64,000 bases of DNA from CBDBJQ01 sp965206405 (GCA_965206405.1 CBDBJQ010000006.1:2356001-2420000); one strand, 5' to 3'; numbered from the stretch's first letter, positions 1 to 9,055 are shown. Notes: generated by a model not told the origin, from the sequence alone. Program-made: numbers and translations.

Positions 1-2
1 AA

Positions 3-56
3 AACGGCGTCGAGATGCTATGCGGTTCAGGCGAACACGAACTGCTCGCAGTTTAG
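3..56 (+). CDS. C-terminal end of an upstream gene (partial)
   Basis: One frame open from the left edge ends at a TAG at 54-56 and reads as 17 residues ending in EHELLAV. The composition looks like coding sequence, and the next gene starts 84 bases later with its own ribosome binding site, so this is probably the tail of a gene lying outside the window. It is too short to assign to any family, and it could also be chance. Confidence 0.3.
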   Translation, partial: NGVEMLCGSGEHELLAV

Positions 57-139
57 ATTTTTGCCGATAATCTCCATCTGCTCTTCGGGCTCTATCCGCC
101 CTGCGGGTGGATGGCGGTACCGACTCTAAAGGATCGAAA

Positions 140-1612
140 ATGTTTCCCGGACTCGAACGCGAGATCATCGATCAATCTGCCTACGATCGAAACATCGAAA
201 AACTGCGCGAGGCGGGTGTGGTTCTACCCAGGATCCAGGAACTTGCCGATCCCACGGGTCGTCTTGCCGAAAAATCCAAAGAGATCGCCGATGCCGACCC
301 CACCACCCCCGATACGCGCAATCTGTTTCGGGTGCATTGGCACAACGGTGCCGACCGGCGTAGCTTGGTCAATGTGCCGGAATACATCGTTCTGCCCGAG
401 GCGCTCACCGGCGTAAAAGCCAGGATTGCGGTAACGCTCGGCAACCGCTTTCCGATGATCGACACGCACAAGGTTCTGGCAGCTTATGGCTGTCTGATCC
501 CCCGGCTTATATCCGGTGCATTCGATGCAACAAAACATCGTGCCGTCTGGCCGTCGACCGGCAATTACTGCCGTGGCGGTGTGGCGATTGCCACCCTGCT
601 CGGCTGCCGGTCCGTTGCGGTTCTGCCCGAAGGCATGAGCAAGGAGCGCTTCGACTGGCTCAACCGATGGCTTGCCGATCCCAACGATATCTTCCGCACG
701 CCCGGCACCGAAAGCAACGTGAAGGAGATCTACGATGCCTGTCATACATTGGCACAGAACCCGGAAAACCTGATCCTCAACCAGTTCAGCGAATACGGGA
801 ACTACATCATTCACCGCTCGGTCACCGGCCCTGCCCTGCAGCGGGTATTTGCAGACCTGAACGCCGACGGCAATCTGCGCGCACGCGCCTTTGTCGCCGC
901 AACCGGATCAGCCGGAACCCTGGCCGCAGGCGATCATCTCAAGGAGGTTCTCGGTACCCAGACCGGTGTGATCGAGGCCCTGGAATGCCCGACCCTGCTC
1001 TATAACGGCTATGGCGAACACAACATCCAGGGCATCGGCGACAAGCATGTGCCGCTGATCCACAACGTCATGACATCGGATTTCGTCATCGGCGTGTCCG
1101 ACAGCGCCTGTGACGGACTCAATCTTCTGTTCAACACCTCGGCCGGGCGGAAATTCCTGTCCGATTACAAGGCTATCGGGCAGGAGCAAATCGCCAATCT
1201 CGGCAATCTCGGCCTCTCCTCCATCGCCAACGTCCTCGGCGCGGTCAAATACGCCAAATATATGGATCTTGGCGCAAACGACGTCGTACTGACGGTGGCA
1301 ACCGACGGCGCAGACATGTACCAGACTGAAATGAAGATCGCTACCGACAAGTATTTCGGCGGTAGCTTCGATGAGGTGACTGCCGCAGAGAACTATGGCC
1401 GCAATATCCTCGGCATCGGCATTGACCATATACTGGAGCTCGGGCGCTTCGACCGCGAGCGCATCTTTAACCTCGGCTATTACACCTGGGTCGAACAGCA
1501 GGGTATCTCACTGGAGCACTTCGATCAGCGCCGGGATCCGTCTTTCTGGGACGGTCTACTCGATCTCGCACCCGTCTGGGACAAGATGATTGCGCGTTTC
1601 AACGACGGTTAG
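140..1612 (+). CDS. PLP-dependent enzyme, cysteine synthase/threonine dehydratase-like fold (fold type II)
   Basis: A 490-residue protein. The start at 140 is preferred over the in-frame codon at 107 because an AAAGGA ribosome binding site lies 6 bases before ATG-140. Residues 139-142 read STGN, followed by a Gly/Cys-rich turn, which matches the loop that holds the cofactor phosphate or substrate carboxylate in fold-type II PLP enzymes. Lys111, in the stretch MIDTHKV, is the likely Schiff-base lysine. A glycine-rich segment (ATGSAGTLAAGDHL) fits the second phosphate-binding turn. The protein is longer than cysteine synthase (about 310) and has an extra N-terminal arm and an extended C-terminus, so it belongs to a less studied branch. 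The substrate cannot be read from the sequence. It stands alone on the plus strand, facing the minus-strand dehydratase/transporter operon. Confidence 0.75.
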   Translation: MFPGLEREIIDQSAYDRNIEKLREAGVVLPRIQELADPTGRLAEKSKEIADADPTTPDTRNLFRVHWHNGADRRSLVNVPEYIVLPEALTGVKARIAVTLGNRFPMIDTHKVLAAYGCLIPRLISGAFDATKHRAVWPSTGNYCRGGVAIATLLGCRSVAVLPEGMSKERFDWLNRWLADPNDIFRTPGTESNVKEIYDACHTLAQNPENLILNQFSEYGNYIIHRSVTGPALQRVFADLNADGNLRARAFVAATGSAGTLAAGDHLKEVLGTQTGVIEALECPTLLYNGYGEHNIQGIGDKHVPLIHNVMTSDFVIGVSDSACDGLNLLFNTSAGRKFLSDYKAIGQEQIANLGNLGLSSIANVLGAVKYAKYMDLGANDVVLTVATDGADMYQTEMKIATDKYFGGSFDEVTAAENYGRNILGIGIDHILELGRFDRERIFNLGYYTWVEQQGISLEHFDQRRDPSFWDGLLDLAPVWDKMIARFNDG

Positions 1613-1785
1613 CCAGCCACTTCGTGGGTAAAACGCCCAAACAAGGCACGCCTGTTCCGCAGACAACTCGCCCTCGAAAAGATGCTATCGGATGAGGTGG
1701 CGGGCCTGGCCAGTGTCCGGCAGCACCTTGATGCCAAGCTCCTCATCTGGAGCTAGCAGTTGGCGTGATGGCCGGGGTTTTCGCG

Positions 1786-2904
1786 TCAGGTTGAAACCCG
1801 CGATTCATCTGCAACAACCGCATCAAGGCTGAGCGACAGGCCGGGTGCGGTCGGAGCACGCAAACAGATGCCGTCTTCAGTTTTTTCCTCTTCGAATACA
1901 GGGCCCGCAAACAGCTTCGTCTGGAACTCCAGCAGCGCGTTGTCGGCCATGAAATATTCAATCCACTTCACGTTGGGCAATCCAGCTGCCATGTGGATAT
2001 GGACGTTCTGAAGGTTCCACGGCGACACCGGCACGCCCCGTGCCGTCGCGAAAGCATGGATGCGTAGCCAGTCGGTGATGCCGCCGGTGACCACCACATT
2101 GGGTTGGATCATGTCGACGCCACCCTGCTCGATCAGCGGGCGGAACTCCATCAGGCCGACATGCTGTTCGCCGCCAACAATATAGGTATCGCCGGCGCGC
2201 GCACGAACGCGGGCATAGCCCGGGATATCATGCGGCGGCACCGGCTCTTCCAGCCAGTAGATGTTATAAGGCTGCCAAACCTTGAGCTGCTGGATTGCGG
2301 TATCCGCATCCCAACTGCCGTTGACATCGACCATCAACCGGATATCGGGGCCGATGGCAGCGCGAACCTGCCGGACCCGTTCGGTCGCTTCCTCGGGCGT
2401 CACGAAACCGCGCGTACCTCTGATCTTTAACGCGCGGTGGCCCATAACGACGTAGGACGCCGCGCGTTCCGCCAGTTCATCCGGCGGCAGATGGTGGGCG
2501 CAGTTGGCATAGGTCGGAATCAATGCGCGTTTGCCGCCGAGCAGCGCCGCCACGGGAAGGCCCGCAACCTTACCCTTGATGTCCCAGAGCGCCATGTCGA
2601 GAGCGGCGATGCAATAACGGCCGATGCCGTCGCCACCGCGCCGGGGGACCGCCTCGTACATGCGCTGCCAAAGTTCCGAGATCAGCCGGGGATCCGCATC
2701 CATGATCTTCGGGCCCAGTACATCCTCGATGAACTGTTGAAAAATGCGGCCCATTCGCGGCGGCGCGCTGACATAGCCAAGGCCCTCGATACCGAAATCG
2801 TCACTATCGGCGTCCGTCCGGACGACGATGGTCACCACATCGCCCATATACGGATTATCAGGATCGCCGCGGTAGCGAGCGACAGCAATGTCTGTGATCT
2901 TCAT
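1786..2904 (-). CDS. Mandelate racemase/muconate lactonizing enzyme family dehydratase (enolase superfamily)
   Basis: A 372-residue protein starting MKITDIAVARY at 2904; the longer upstream reading frame overlaps the transporter gene and is not used. Enolase-superfamily enzymes abstract a proton alpha to a carboxylate, with Mg2+ holding the enediolate. The three metal ligands are visible: Asp193 (MVDVNG), Glu219 (YWLEEP) and Glu246 (VGGEQH). Lys160 in ALKIRG is at the place of the acid/base lysine, and His302/His304 (NVHIHM) at the place of the catalytic histidine. The gene starts 5 bases after the TctA-type permease stop and is the last gene of a four-gene operon with a complete tricarboxylate-type transporter. 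This supports a role in dehydrating the imported sugar acid or organic acid. Exact substrate unknown. Confidence 0.85.
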   Translation of the reverse strand: MKITDIAVARYRGDPDNPYMGDVVTIVVRTDADSDDFGIEGLGYVSAPPRMGRIFQQFIEDVLGPKIMDADPRLISELWQRMYEAVPRRGGDGIGRYCIAALDMALWDIKGKVAGLPVAALLGGKRALIPTYANCAHHLPPDELAERAASYVVMGHRALKIRGTRGFVTPEEATERVRQVRAAIGPDIRLMVDVNGSWDADTAIQQLKVWQPYNIYWLEEPVPPHDIPGYARVRARAGDTYIVGGEQHVGLMEFRPLIEQGGVDMIQPNVVVTGGITDWLRIHAFATARGVPVSPWNLQNVHIHMAAGLPNVKWIEYFMADNALLEFQTKLFAGPVFEEEKTEDGICLRAPTAPGLSLSLDAVVADESRVST

Positions 2905-2909
2905 GTCGA

Positions 2910-4391
2910 TCAGTTTTCGCGGTTGGAGAATTGCTTGAAGATCGCCGAGCCGAACAGCCCGAGGAAGGCCAAGAGAAGGAAAAGTGCCGCCAGGGGCTGG
3001 GTGAGGATCATCCACCACTCCCCATCGAATATCTTGAGGGAGTTCTGGAAGTTGGTTTCCACCATTTCTCCCAGGATCAGGCCGACGGCAATGGGCGCGA
3101 CGGCGAAACCATGCCGTCGTGCCAGAAAACCGATGACGCCGAAGATCAGGGCGATCCATACATCCAGAAGCGAGGAGCTCAGGGCATAGGCACCGATCAC
3201 CGCCAGGGCGAAGACGATGGGCCAGAGAATCTGCATCGGAATCAGCGAGATGCGGGCGAACAGTTTCGCCGCATAAAGCCCCATCACCATGAACATGATG
3301 TTCGCCAGCAGCATGGCCCCGAAGATCTGGTAGACCTTGTCGACCTGCTCGGTGAACAGATATGGACCCGGCCGCAGCCCGTGGACCAGAAGCCCGACCA
3401 GGATTACCGCCGTTGTGCCGCTCCCGGGAATGCCAAGCACCATGGTTGGCACCATGGCCCCGCCGGTGGCTGCATTATTCGCTGCTTCCGCGCCGGCGAT
3501 ACCCTCGATGGCGCCCTTGCCAAATTCGTTCTTGTTCTTCGACCAGCGCCGGGCTTCGGCATAGCCGATCATCGAGGCGACAGTCGCGCCTTCAGCCGGC
3601 AACACGCCGATGAAGGTACCGATACCGCAGGATCTGAGTACAGTCTTCCAGATGCGTTTGTAATCTTCTCTGGTTGGCAGTTTGACCGCTTTCATGGTGA
3701 TCGTGTCGAGAACCTCATTGAGCCGTTTCGACTGCACCAGGAGTTCCGACATGGCGAACAGGCCGATGAACACAGGTACGAAGGACAAACCCTCGTAGAG
3801 TTCATAGGTGCCGAACATGAACCGCTCGACCCCGGTCGTTTTCTCGGCCCCGATGGTCGCCAGCCAGACGCCGAAAACGCCGCCAATCAGGTTGCGCACC
3901 GGCCCACCGGCACTGATTGAGGCCAGCATGGACAGTCCGAACAGCGCCAGAGCGAAGTATTCCGGTGGCCGGAATTCATAGGCGACGCGCGCCAACAAGG
4001 GCGCGGCGATGCACAGCACGATCACCGAGAAAATACCGCCGATGGTGCTCGACACCACGGCAATGCCCAGCGCCCGGCCCGCCTCGCCGCGCTGCGCCAG
4101 GGGATAACCGTCAAAGGTCGTCGCCGCAGCGGCAGAGGTTCCTGGCGTATTGATGAGGATTGCCGTGATCGATCCGGCAAAGGTCGCTGATACGTAGATG
4201 GTCGCCAGGGCCGCAATCGCGTGTACGGGTTCCATGGTCAGGGTAAACGGCAGCATCAGTGCCGCACCGGTGGTCGCCCCAAGGCCGGGGAGAACTCCGA
4301 TGACCACGCCCATCACCGTGGTCGCGAAAATCAAGGCAACCAGATACGGATCGAGAATGACCGCCCCCATGGTTTGCAGAGCTTCAACCAT
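2910..4391 (-). CDS. tctA: Tripartite tricarboxylate transporter, large permease (TctA family)
   Basis: A 493-residue integral membrane protein, the normal length for TctA, predicted with about twelve hydrophobic segments. The N-terminus carries the glycine-rich PGLGATTGAALMLPF stretch. The second half has the family hallmark around residues 300-330 (EAANNAATGGAMVPTM followed by LGIPGSGTTAV). TctA is the main translocation subunit, driven by an ion gradient, and works with the small TctB subunit and the periplasmic binding protein encoded just upstream. It is third in the minus-strand operon tctC-tctB-tctA-dehydratase; 13 bases separate it from tctB. Family assignment is firm, substrate is not; the symbol denotes the family, not proven citrate transport. 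Confidence 0.93.
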   Translation of the reverse strand: MVEALQTMGAVILDPYLVALIFATTVMGVVIGVLPGLGATTGAALMLPFTLTMEPVHAIAALATIYVSATFAGSITAILINTPGTSAAAATTFDGYPLAQRGEAGRALGIAVVSSTIGGIFSVIVLCIAAPLLARVAYEFRPPEYFALALFGLSMLASISAGGPVRNLIGGVFGVWLATIGAEKTTGVERFMFGTYELYEGLSFVPVFIGLFAMSELLVQSKRLNEVLDTITMKAVKLPTREDYKRIWKTVLRSCGIGTFIGVLPAEGATVASMIGYAEARRWSKNKNEFGKGAIEGIAGAEAANNAATGGAMVPTMVLGIPGSGTTAVILVGLLVHGLRPGPYLFTEQVDKVYQIFGAMLLANIMFMVMGLYAAKLFARISLIPMQILWPIVFALAVIGAYALSSSLLDVWIALIFGVIGFLARRHGFAVAPIAVGLILGEMVETNFQNSLKIFDGEWWMILTQPLAALFLLLAFLGLFGSAIFKQFSNREN

Positions 4392-4404
4392 CAGCTTGCC
4401 TTAC

Positions 4405-4860
4405 CTACCCGTAATACCAGTTGGTCAGGAGCCCGCGCGGGAACCGGACACGGAGCACCAGGTCGAACAGAAAGAAGATCGCGGTGGGCGTAACCAGAGC
4501 CACGGTGCCAGCCACATGCAAGCGTCGCTCGCCCCACAAATAACACATGAGAAACATCACCACGGCGATGGCGATCATCATGTCGAGGTAGACGGTAAGC
4601 GGATAAAAGAGCAAAAACAGGCCAATCGAACCCCAGCTCTGGATGCCTTCTCGTGACACCGGTTCCGGTTTTTCGCGGCGATACTGGATTACGAGAAATG
4701 CTGCGAGACCGAGGTTGATCACCATCAAGAGAATGGGGAACACCCCCGGCTGCATGCTGTGGCCGACGATCATCGCCGGCGACTCATCGACCTGCAGCGC
4801 CGCCGCTATGATGGCGAGAGAAAAGACCGCGATAACGCCTGGAACTATGAGATCGCGCAT
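4405..4860 (-). CDS. tctB: Tripartite tricarboxylate transporter, small permease (TctB family)
   Basis: A 151-residue protein with four hydrophobic segments (for example near residues 5-25, 40-60, 80-100 and 110-145), the expected size and layout for the poorly conserved TctB subunit. The assignment rests on that layout and on its position between tctC and tctA. TctB is required with TctA for transport, but its exact role is not well understood. A 57-base gap separates it from tctC. In the minus-strand operon it would be translated between the periplasmic binding protein and the large permease. Confidence 0.85.
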   Translation of the reverse strand: MRDLIVPGVIAVFSLAIIAAALQVDESPAMIVGHSMQPGVFPILLMVINLGLAAFLVIQYRREKPEPVSREGIQSWGSIGLFLLFYPLTVYLDMMIAIAVVMFLMCYLWGERRLHVAGTVALVTPTAIFFLFDLVLRVRFPRGLLTNWYYG

Positions 4861-4917
4861 GACAGCAACGCAGCGCTCCCCGAAGGAAGCGCCACTGGGT
4901 TGCTCAGAGTGAGTGAT

Positions 4918-5901
4918 CTACTTGACCAAGCCCATCTCTTTGAGGGCCGGTCCGAACTCACTGACCATCGACCGAATCTGGTTGCCCCACGGCCCGGAGG
5001 GCTGCGGCGAGGTCTCATCGAGTCCAGAATTCATGAGATAAGCCTGATACAGCGAATGCTTCATCGCCTTGACGAGGCCTTTCTCGAGCTCGGCACGGCG
5101 TTTTGCGTCGACACCGGCGTGGGTCACGAAACCACGGGTCGTCGACAGCACCAGATCGATGCCCATCGATTTCGCCGTCTTCGCCTTCGGGATCGGGGCC
5201 ATACCCTGTTCGGCGAGGATCACCAACGGGCAGATGTCGCCGGCTTCCACGGGAGCCGCCGCTTCCGAAAGATTCAGCGTTCCAACGTCAACGGCGCCGG
5301 CTACCAGCTGGGTTGCCAATTCCCCGCCGCCCTTGAACGGAATGTAGGTCGGCATGGGGATGCCCAGGCGCTTGGCCCAGAGGAACACGGTGATGTGGTC
5401 AATGGTACCGATCTGGGTGCCGCCGAACTTCAGCTTGTCGCCCTTCTTCATGCCGGCGACGAAATCCTCAGGCGTTTTGTAGGGGCTCGCCTTGCAGCTC
5501 ACCATCAGGATCTGCGGGTCGTTGGTACCGCGTGCGATGGGTGCCATATCTTCGACCTTCAGCTTGGTCTTGCCCTTGCCCATCGTGATCGCGTGGCCGA
5601 CCGTGAAGGTCATGATGGTATTGCCATCGGCCGGACGGGTTCTGAAGTAATTCATGGCCAGCGCACCGCCGCCGCCACGCTTGTTGACGACGACCATATC
5701 CTGTTTGAGGACTCGCCGGCTCCGTAGCATCATCATGCGCGAATTGACGTCGGTTCCTCCGCCGGCGCCAGCATGGGTGATGACCTCAATGGCCGGTTTA
5801 TCGGCAGCGCCTGCCGTTGTGCTGACCAGCGCCACTAGGCCAAGCCCGGCAACAAATGCGGCCAGCGTGTACACGCTCTTGCGTGTTGAAAGCATAGTCA
5901 T
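4918..5901 (-). CDS. tctC: Tripartite tricarboxylate transporter substrate-binding protein (TctC/Bug family)
   Basis: A 327-residue periplasmic solute-binding protein. The first 32 residues form a signal peptide (basic MSTRKS, then a hydrophobic core ending TTAGAADK). The mature N-terminus contains the Bug-family turn ITHAGAGGGTDVNSR, which binds a carboxylate of the ligand through main-chain contacts. The start at 5901 is supported by the strong ribosome binding site AAGGGAGGG just upstream. As first gene of the operon it lies next to a 317-base divergent intergenic region, where the promoter should be. The ligand is probably a mono- or dicarboxylate matching the downstream dehydratase; this is inferred from context. 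Confidence 0.92.
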   Translation of the reverse strand: MTMLSTRKSVYTLAAFVAGLGLVALVSTTAGAADKPAIEVITHAGAGGGTDVNSRMMMLRSRRVLKQDMVVVNKRGGGGALAMNYFRTRPADGNTIMTFTVGHAITMGKGKTKLKVEDMAPIARGTNDPQILMVSCKASPYKTPEDFVAGMKKGDKLKFGGTQIGTIDHITVFLWAKRLGIPMPTYIPFKGGGELATQLVAGAVDVGTLNLSEAAAPVEAGDICPLVILAEQGMAPIPKAKTAKSMGIDLVLSTTRGFVTHAGVDAKRRAELEKGLVKAMKHSLYQAYLMNSGLDETSPQPSGPWGNQIRSMVSEFGPALKEMGLVK

Positions 5902-6218
5902 GGTATTCCCTCCCTTATGCTTTTGAGCACCAGCGAGTTAATCGGCTGGTGCCGTATCAATCCCACGAGAAAGATATCTTGATTTCACGAGAAAAATGAT
6001 TGGGCGGCAGGATGATTGACCAAGGTATAATGGTCAAGCACGACAGCCAATGGAAACCCGCGGCCACAATAACAACGTCATATCCAAGACAGGGAGATTT
6101 TTATGCTGCCGAAGCGAAGGCCGCCAGCGTCCCCTCAGCGCAGTAAGAATGCCCGCCTTGACGGAAGCCAGACAGGGCTCACTTTCTCAAAGAGTTTTCC
6201 GCTGAAAGCGAGATACCT
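5902..6218. other. Divergent intergenic region between tctC and the monooxygenase gene
   Basis: This 317-base stretch separates the minus-strand transporter operon from the plus-strand monooxygenase gene and should hold both promoters. No convincing -35/-10 pair, operator palindrome or small gene could be picked out by eye. Part of it (about 6103-6200) can be read as open frames, but these have no ribosome binding site and no recognisable family. No regulator gene lies next to it. Confidence 0.5.
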
Positions 6219-7811
6219 GTGACCAAGCCACAATACGATGTCGCCATTGTCGGAGCCGGATTTGCCGGACTGTACCTGCTGTATCGATTCCGGCAGCTGG
6301 GCTTTGACGCGCGCATATGGGAGGCCGGCACCGGCGTTGGCGGCACCTGGTACTGGAACCGGTATCCGGGCGCGCGGTGCGACGTCGAGAGCATGCAGTA
6401 CTCGTATCAGTTCGACGATGACCTCCAGCAGGAATGGAACTGGTCTGAGCGTTACTCTCCACAACCGGAAATCCTCCGCTACGCCGAACATGTCGCCGAA
6501 CGTTTTGGCCTACTGGACGGCATCGATTTCGAGCACCGCGTGGAAACGGCCCGCTACGATGAAGTGACTGCAACCTGGACGCTGACGGCTGAATCCGGAG
6601 AGACCCTGTCCGCGCGCTTCTGCGTTATGGCGACAGGATGCCTGTCGGTACCGAACTGGCCGTCCATCGATGGCTTTGATGCGTTTGGCGGAGATATTCA
6701 TCATACCGCGTTGTGGCCGCATGACGGCGTCGATTTTCGCGGCAAGCGGGTTGCAGTCATCGGAACAGGATCTTCAGCGATCCAGTCGATCCCGGTTATT
6801 GCCGCTGATGCGGACCAGTTGACGGTTTTCCAGCGCACGCCCAACTATTCCATTCCCGCGCACAACAGGCTGGTAGATCCGGATTATGCTGCGGAAATAA
6901 AAGCGCATTACCCGGAACTGCGCGCTCGCGCCAAGAAGAGGTTCATTGGAATCGAAGGCCGCTTCAACCGCAGCCCCGCGATGGAGGCCAGTGAAGAAGA
7001 ACGTAATGCCGAGTATGAGCGCCGCTGGCAGGAAGGCGGCCTTCTGTTCATGCAGTCTTTTGGCGACCTGCTACTCAACAAGGAAGCCAACGATACGCTG
7101 GTGGCGTTCGTGCACAACAAAATACGAAGCATCGTAAACGATCCGGAAACTGCCGACATACTGTGTCCGAAGAACATTATCGGCGGCAAACGCATGTGCC
7201 TCGATACCAACTACTTCGCCAGCTATAACCGCGAGAATGTGCAGCTGGTCGATATCCGCAAACAGTCGATCAAAGCCATCAACGAGAGCGGTCTGCGGGT
7301 GGGAGAAACACAATACGACGTCAACATCATCGTCATTGCGACCGGTTTTGATGCGATGACGGGCGCGTTGACGCGTATCGACATTCGCGGCAAGGACAAT
7401 GCCGCGTTGCGCGACCGGTGGCGCGACGGGCCGAGCAGTTATCTCGGCCTGGCAATGGCCGATTTCCCGAACCTGTTCACCGTCACGGGGCCCGGCAGCC
7501 CGTCAGTTCTGACCAACATGCTGCCGACCATCGAACAGCATGTTGACTGGATTGCGGACTGCATCGCGTATCTGAAAAACGGCAACTACACCACGATCGA
7601 AACAACAATGGATGCGGAAGAAGCCTGGTGGCAGCATGTCCAGGAAGTCGGGCATATCGGCCTCAAGGCGACCACGAACAGCTGGTATATCGGCGCGAAT
7701 GTCGACGGCAAAGCGCGGGTCTTCATGCCGTATCTCGGTGGCTTCCCGGATTATTGCCAGAAATGCGATGAGGTGGCCGCCAATGGCTATGAAGGATTCG
7801 CCCTTGGCTGA
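6219..7811 (+). CDS. Flavin-dependent Baeyer-Villiger-type monooxygenase
   Basis: A 530-residue two-dinucleotide-binding-domain flavoprotein of the cyclohexanone/phenylacetone monooxygenase type. It starts at a GTG with a weak ribosome binding site. The FAD-binding motif is at residues 12-17 (GAGFAG). The Baeyer-Villiger fingerprint FxGxxxHxxxWP is present at 156-167 (FGGDIHHTALWP). The NADPH-binding Rossmann turn is at about 180-187 (IGTGSSA), and an ATGFD motif lies in the C-terminal half. Such enzymes insert oxygen next to a ketone carbonyl to give an ester or lactone, or hydroxylate related substrates. The SDR gene starts 34 bases downstream and probably makes or removes the ketone. The two divide naturally as an oxidation module for a cyclic or steroid-like compound; substrate unknown. 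Confidence 0.9.
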   Translation: MTKPQYDVAIVGAGFAGLYLLYRFRQLGFDARIWEAGTGVGGTWYWNRYPGARCDVESMQYSYQFDDDLQQEWNWSERYSPQPEILRYAEHVAERFGLLDGIDFEHRVETARYDEVTATWTLTAESGETLSARFCVMATGCLSVPNWPSIDGFDAFGGDIHHTALWPHDGVDFRGKRVAVIGTGSSAIQSIPVIAADADQLTVFQRTPNYSIPAHNRLVDPDYAAEIKAHYPELRARAKKRFIGIEGRFNRSPAMEASEEERNAEYERRWQEGGLLFMQSFGDLLLNKEANDTLVAFVHNKIRSIVNDPETADILCPKNIIGGKRMCLDTNYFASYNRENVQLVDIRKQSIKAINESGLRVGETQYDVNIIVIATGFDAMTGALTRIDIRGKDNAALRDRWRDGPSSYLGLAMADFPNLFTVTGPGSPSVLTNMLPTIEQHVDWIADCIAYLKNGNYTTIETTMDAEEAWWQHVQEVGHIGLKATTNSWYIGANVDGKARVFMPYLGGFPDYCQKCDEVAANGYEGFALG

Positions 7812-7845
7812 CCCTGCGGGCCGATAGAGAAAAGGGGTTCCTCTC

Positions 7846-8580
7846 GTGAATCGACTCGACGGCAAGATCGCCCTCATTACCGGCGGAGCGCGGGGTCAGG
7901 GCGCTGCGGAAGCCGGGATGTTCGTGGTTGCCGGAGCGCAGGTCGTGATCACCGATGTCGATTGCGACAGCGGATCGGCGGTCGCCGATCGAATCGGCGC
8001 GGCCTGTACGTTCCTTGAACACGACGTTGCCTCCGAGGAGGCCTGGGCGGATGTGGTTCGCAACGTTATCGATCATCACGGTCGCATAGACGTGCTGGTG
8101 AACAATGCCGGCATTTTCCGCAGGAAGAGTCTGGAGGAGACCTCGCTCGCACTCTGGAACGAGATTGTCGCAATCAACCAGACCGGCGTGTTTCTCGGGA
8201 TGCGCGCCGTTGCATCCGCAATGAAGAAAAACGGATCTGGCAGCATCATCAATATCTCCTCCATCGCCGGACTTGGGGGTGCGCCGAAAACACACGCCTA
8301 TTCTGCAACCAAGTGGGCCGTGCGCGGCCTAACAAAAACAGCCGCGACGGAACTCGGCCCCTTCGGCATCCGGGTCAACTCCGTGCATCCGGGATACATC
8401 GATACCGAAATGCTCGACGAGTTCGGCACCGCCCGCGAGAGCCTAAAATCCCGCGTTCCCCTTTATGGCCGGCTGGCAGCGGCCGATGAGGTGGCGCAGC
8501 TCGTGCTCTTCCTGGCATCCGACGATTCGGGCTACTGTTCCGGCCACGAATTCGTTATCGATGGCGCCGCACGGATCTGA
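7846..8580 (+). CDS. Short-chain dehydrogenase/reductase (SDR), NAD(P)-dependent
   Basis: A 244-residue classical SDR starting at GTG-7846 behind an AAAAGGGG ribosome binding site. The cofactor motif TGGARGQG is at 12-19, the NNAG motif at 86-89, the catalytic serine in NISSIAG near 138-142, and Tyr152-x3-Lys156 in YSATK. The end has the usual GHEFVIDGAARI strand. SDRs of this layout interconvert alcohols and ketones, often hydroxysteroids or 3-oxoacyl substrates. It sits 34 bases after the Baeyer-Villiger-type monooxygenase and is probably cotranscribed with it. The usual TGxxxGxG glycine pattern is complete, so the protein should be active. Confidence 0.9.
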   Translation: MNRLDGKIALITGGARGQGAAEAGMFVVAGAQVVITDVDCDSGSAVADRIGAACTFLEHDVASEEAWADVVRNVIDHHGRIDVLVNNAGIFRRKSLEETSLALWNEIVAINQTGVFLGMRAVASAMKKNGSGSIINISSIAGLGGAPKTHAYSATKWAVRGLTKTAATELGPFGIRVNSVHPGYIDTEMLDEFGTARESLKSRVPLYGRLAAADEVAQLVLFLASDDSGYCSGHEFVIDGAARI

Positions 8581-8603
8581 CGCCGCCCAAGATCCAGCGC
8601 CTC

Positions 8604-8671
8604 CGCAATAGGTCTGACACCGCAATAGGCTTGACGCCGCAATAGGTCTGACACCGCAATAGGCCTGACGC
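8604..8671. repeat. 17-bp tandem repeat, four copies (or 34 bp x 2)
   Basis: Four consecutive 17-base units begin CGCAATAGG at 8604, 8621, 8638 and 8655. Copies 1 and 3 are identical (ending TCTGACAC); copies 2 and 4 differ by one base (ending TTGACGC and CTGACGC), so a 34-base higher-order unit was probably duplicated. They follow the SDR stop by 23 bases and end near the decayed isochorismatase fragment. There are no spacers, so this is not CRISPR. Confidence 0.85.
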
Positions 8672-8689
8672 CGCGAACGGGCGCGCGAT

Positions 8690-9000
8690 TATGACCCGAC
8701 CAGCTGCAGCAGGTTTTTGCACCAACGACATTTTTTTGCCGAAGGTACCCGCATCGGCGAGATCCTTGTGGTAGGCCACGGTCGTGAAGATCACGGGTGC
8801 GCCGATCCGGCGGGCAGCCTCGTTGATGGCCTGAATGCGCGGGATATGCGCGTCCATATCGATATACATCTTGCCCGGTTCGGTAATGCCCCGACACATG
8901 TCGATAACAAGAACGGCCGGCCGCTCACCGAAGCCGAGGCATTCGCTGAACTGAAACCTATCGAGTCGTAATAGTCTTGCTGGCTGTCGATTTCTTGCAT
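8690..9000 (-). pseudogene. Isochorismatase-family hydrolase remnant (N-terminal part, frameshifted)
   Basis: Reading the minus strand from an ATG at 9000 gives MQEIDSQQDYYDSIGF. Then a frame change near 8945-8960 is needed to continue into CLGFGERPAVLVIDMCRGIT and on through RIGAPVIFTTVAYHKD. This is the N-terminal half of a cysteine hydrolase of the isochorismatase/N-carbamoylsarcosine amidase type, whose catalytic Asp lies in the VIDM strand. Homology stops at about 8690, roughly 100 residues into a protein normally near 200, and the 17-bp repeats follow. The catalytic cysteine region is missing, so it cannot be functional. Confidence 0.8.
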
Positions 9001-9055
9001 GCTCGTTCCCCCTCGATCAGGCGGCGGGATCTAAGCCTCGCTATTCCCGTTCTGC

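Noticed and set aside
107..139. Earlier start for the PLP enzyme at 107
   Set aside because: The ATG at 140 has an AAAGGA site at the right distance; the first 11 residues of the longer reading (MDGGTDSKGSK) look like leader sequence.
1640..1756. A 38-codon plus-strand frame ending HLDAKLLIWS
   Set aside because: Composition is coding-like, but there is no start with a ribosome binding site at its head and no family is recognisable; it may be the tail of a lost gene.
2437..3920. Two plus-strand frames of 250 and 329 codons opposite the transporter operon
   Set aside because: They overlap tctA and the dehydratase, both with strong motifs, and read as charged shadow translations.
8604..8671. 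Possible CRISPR array
   Set aside because: Units are directly adjacent, with no unique spacers, and no cas genes are in the window.
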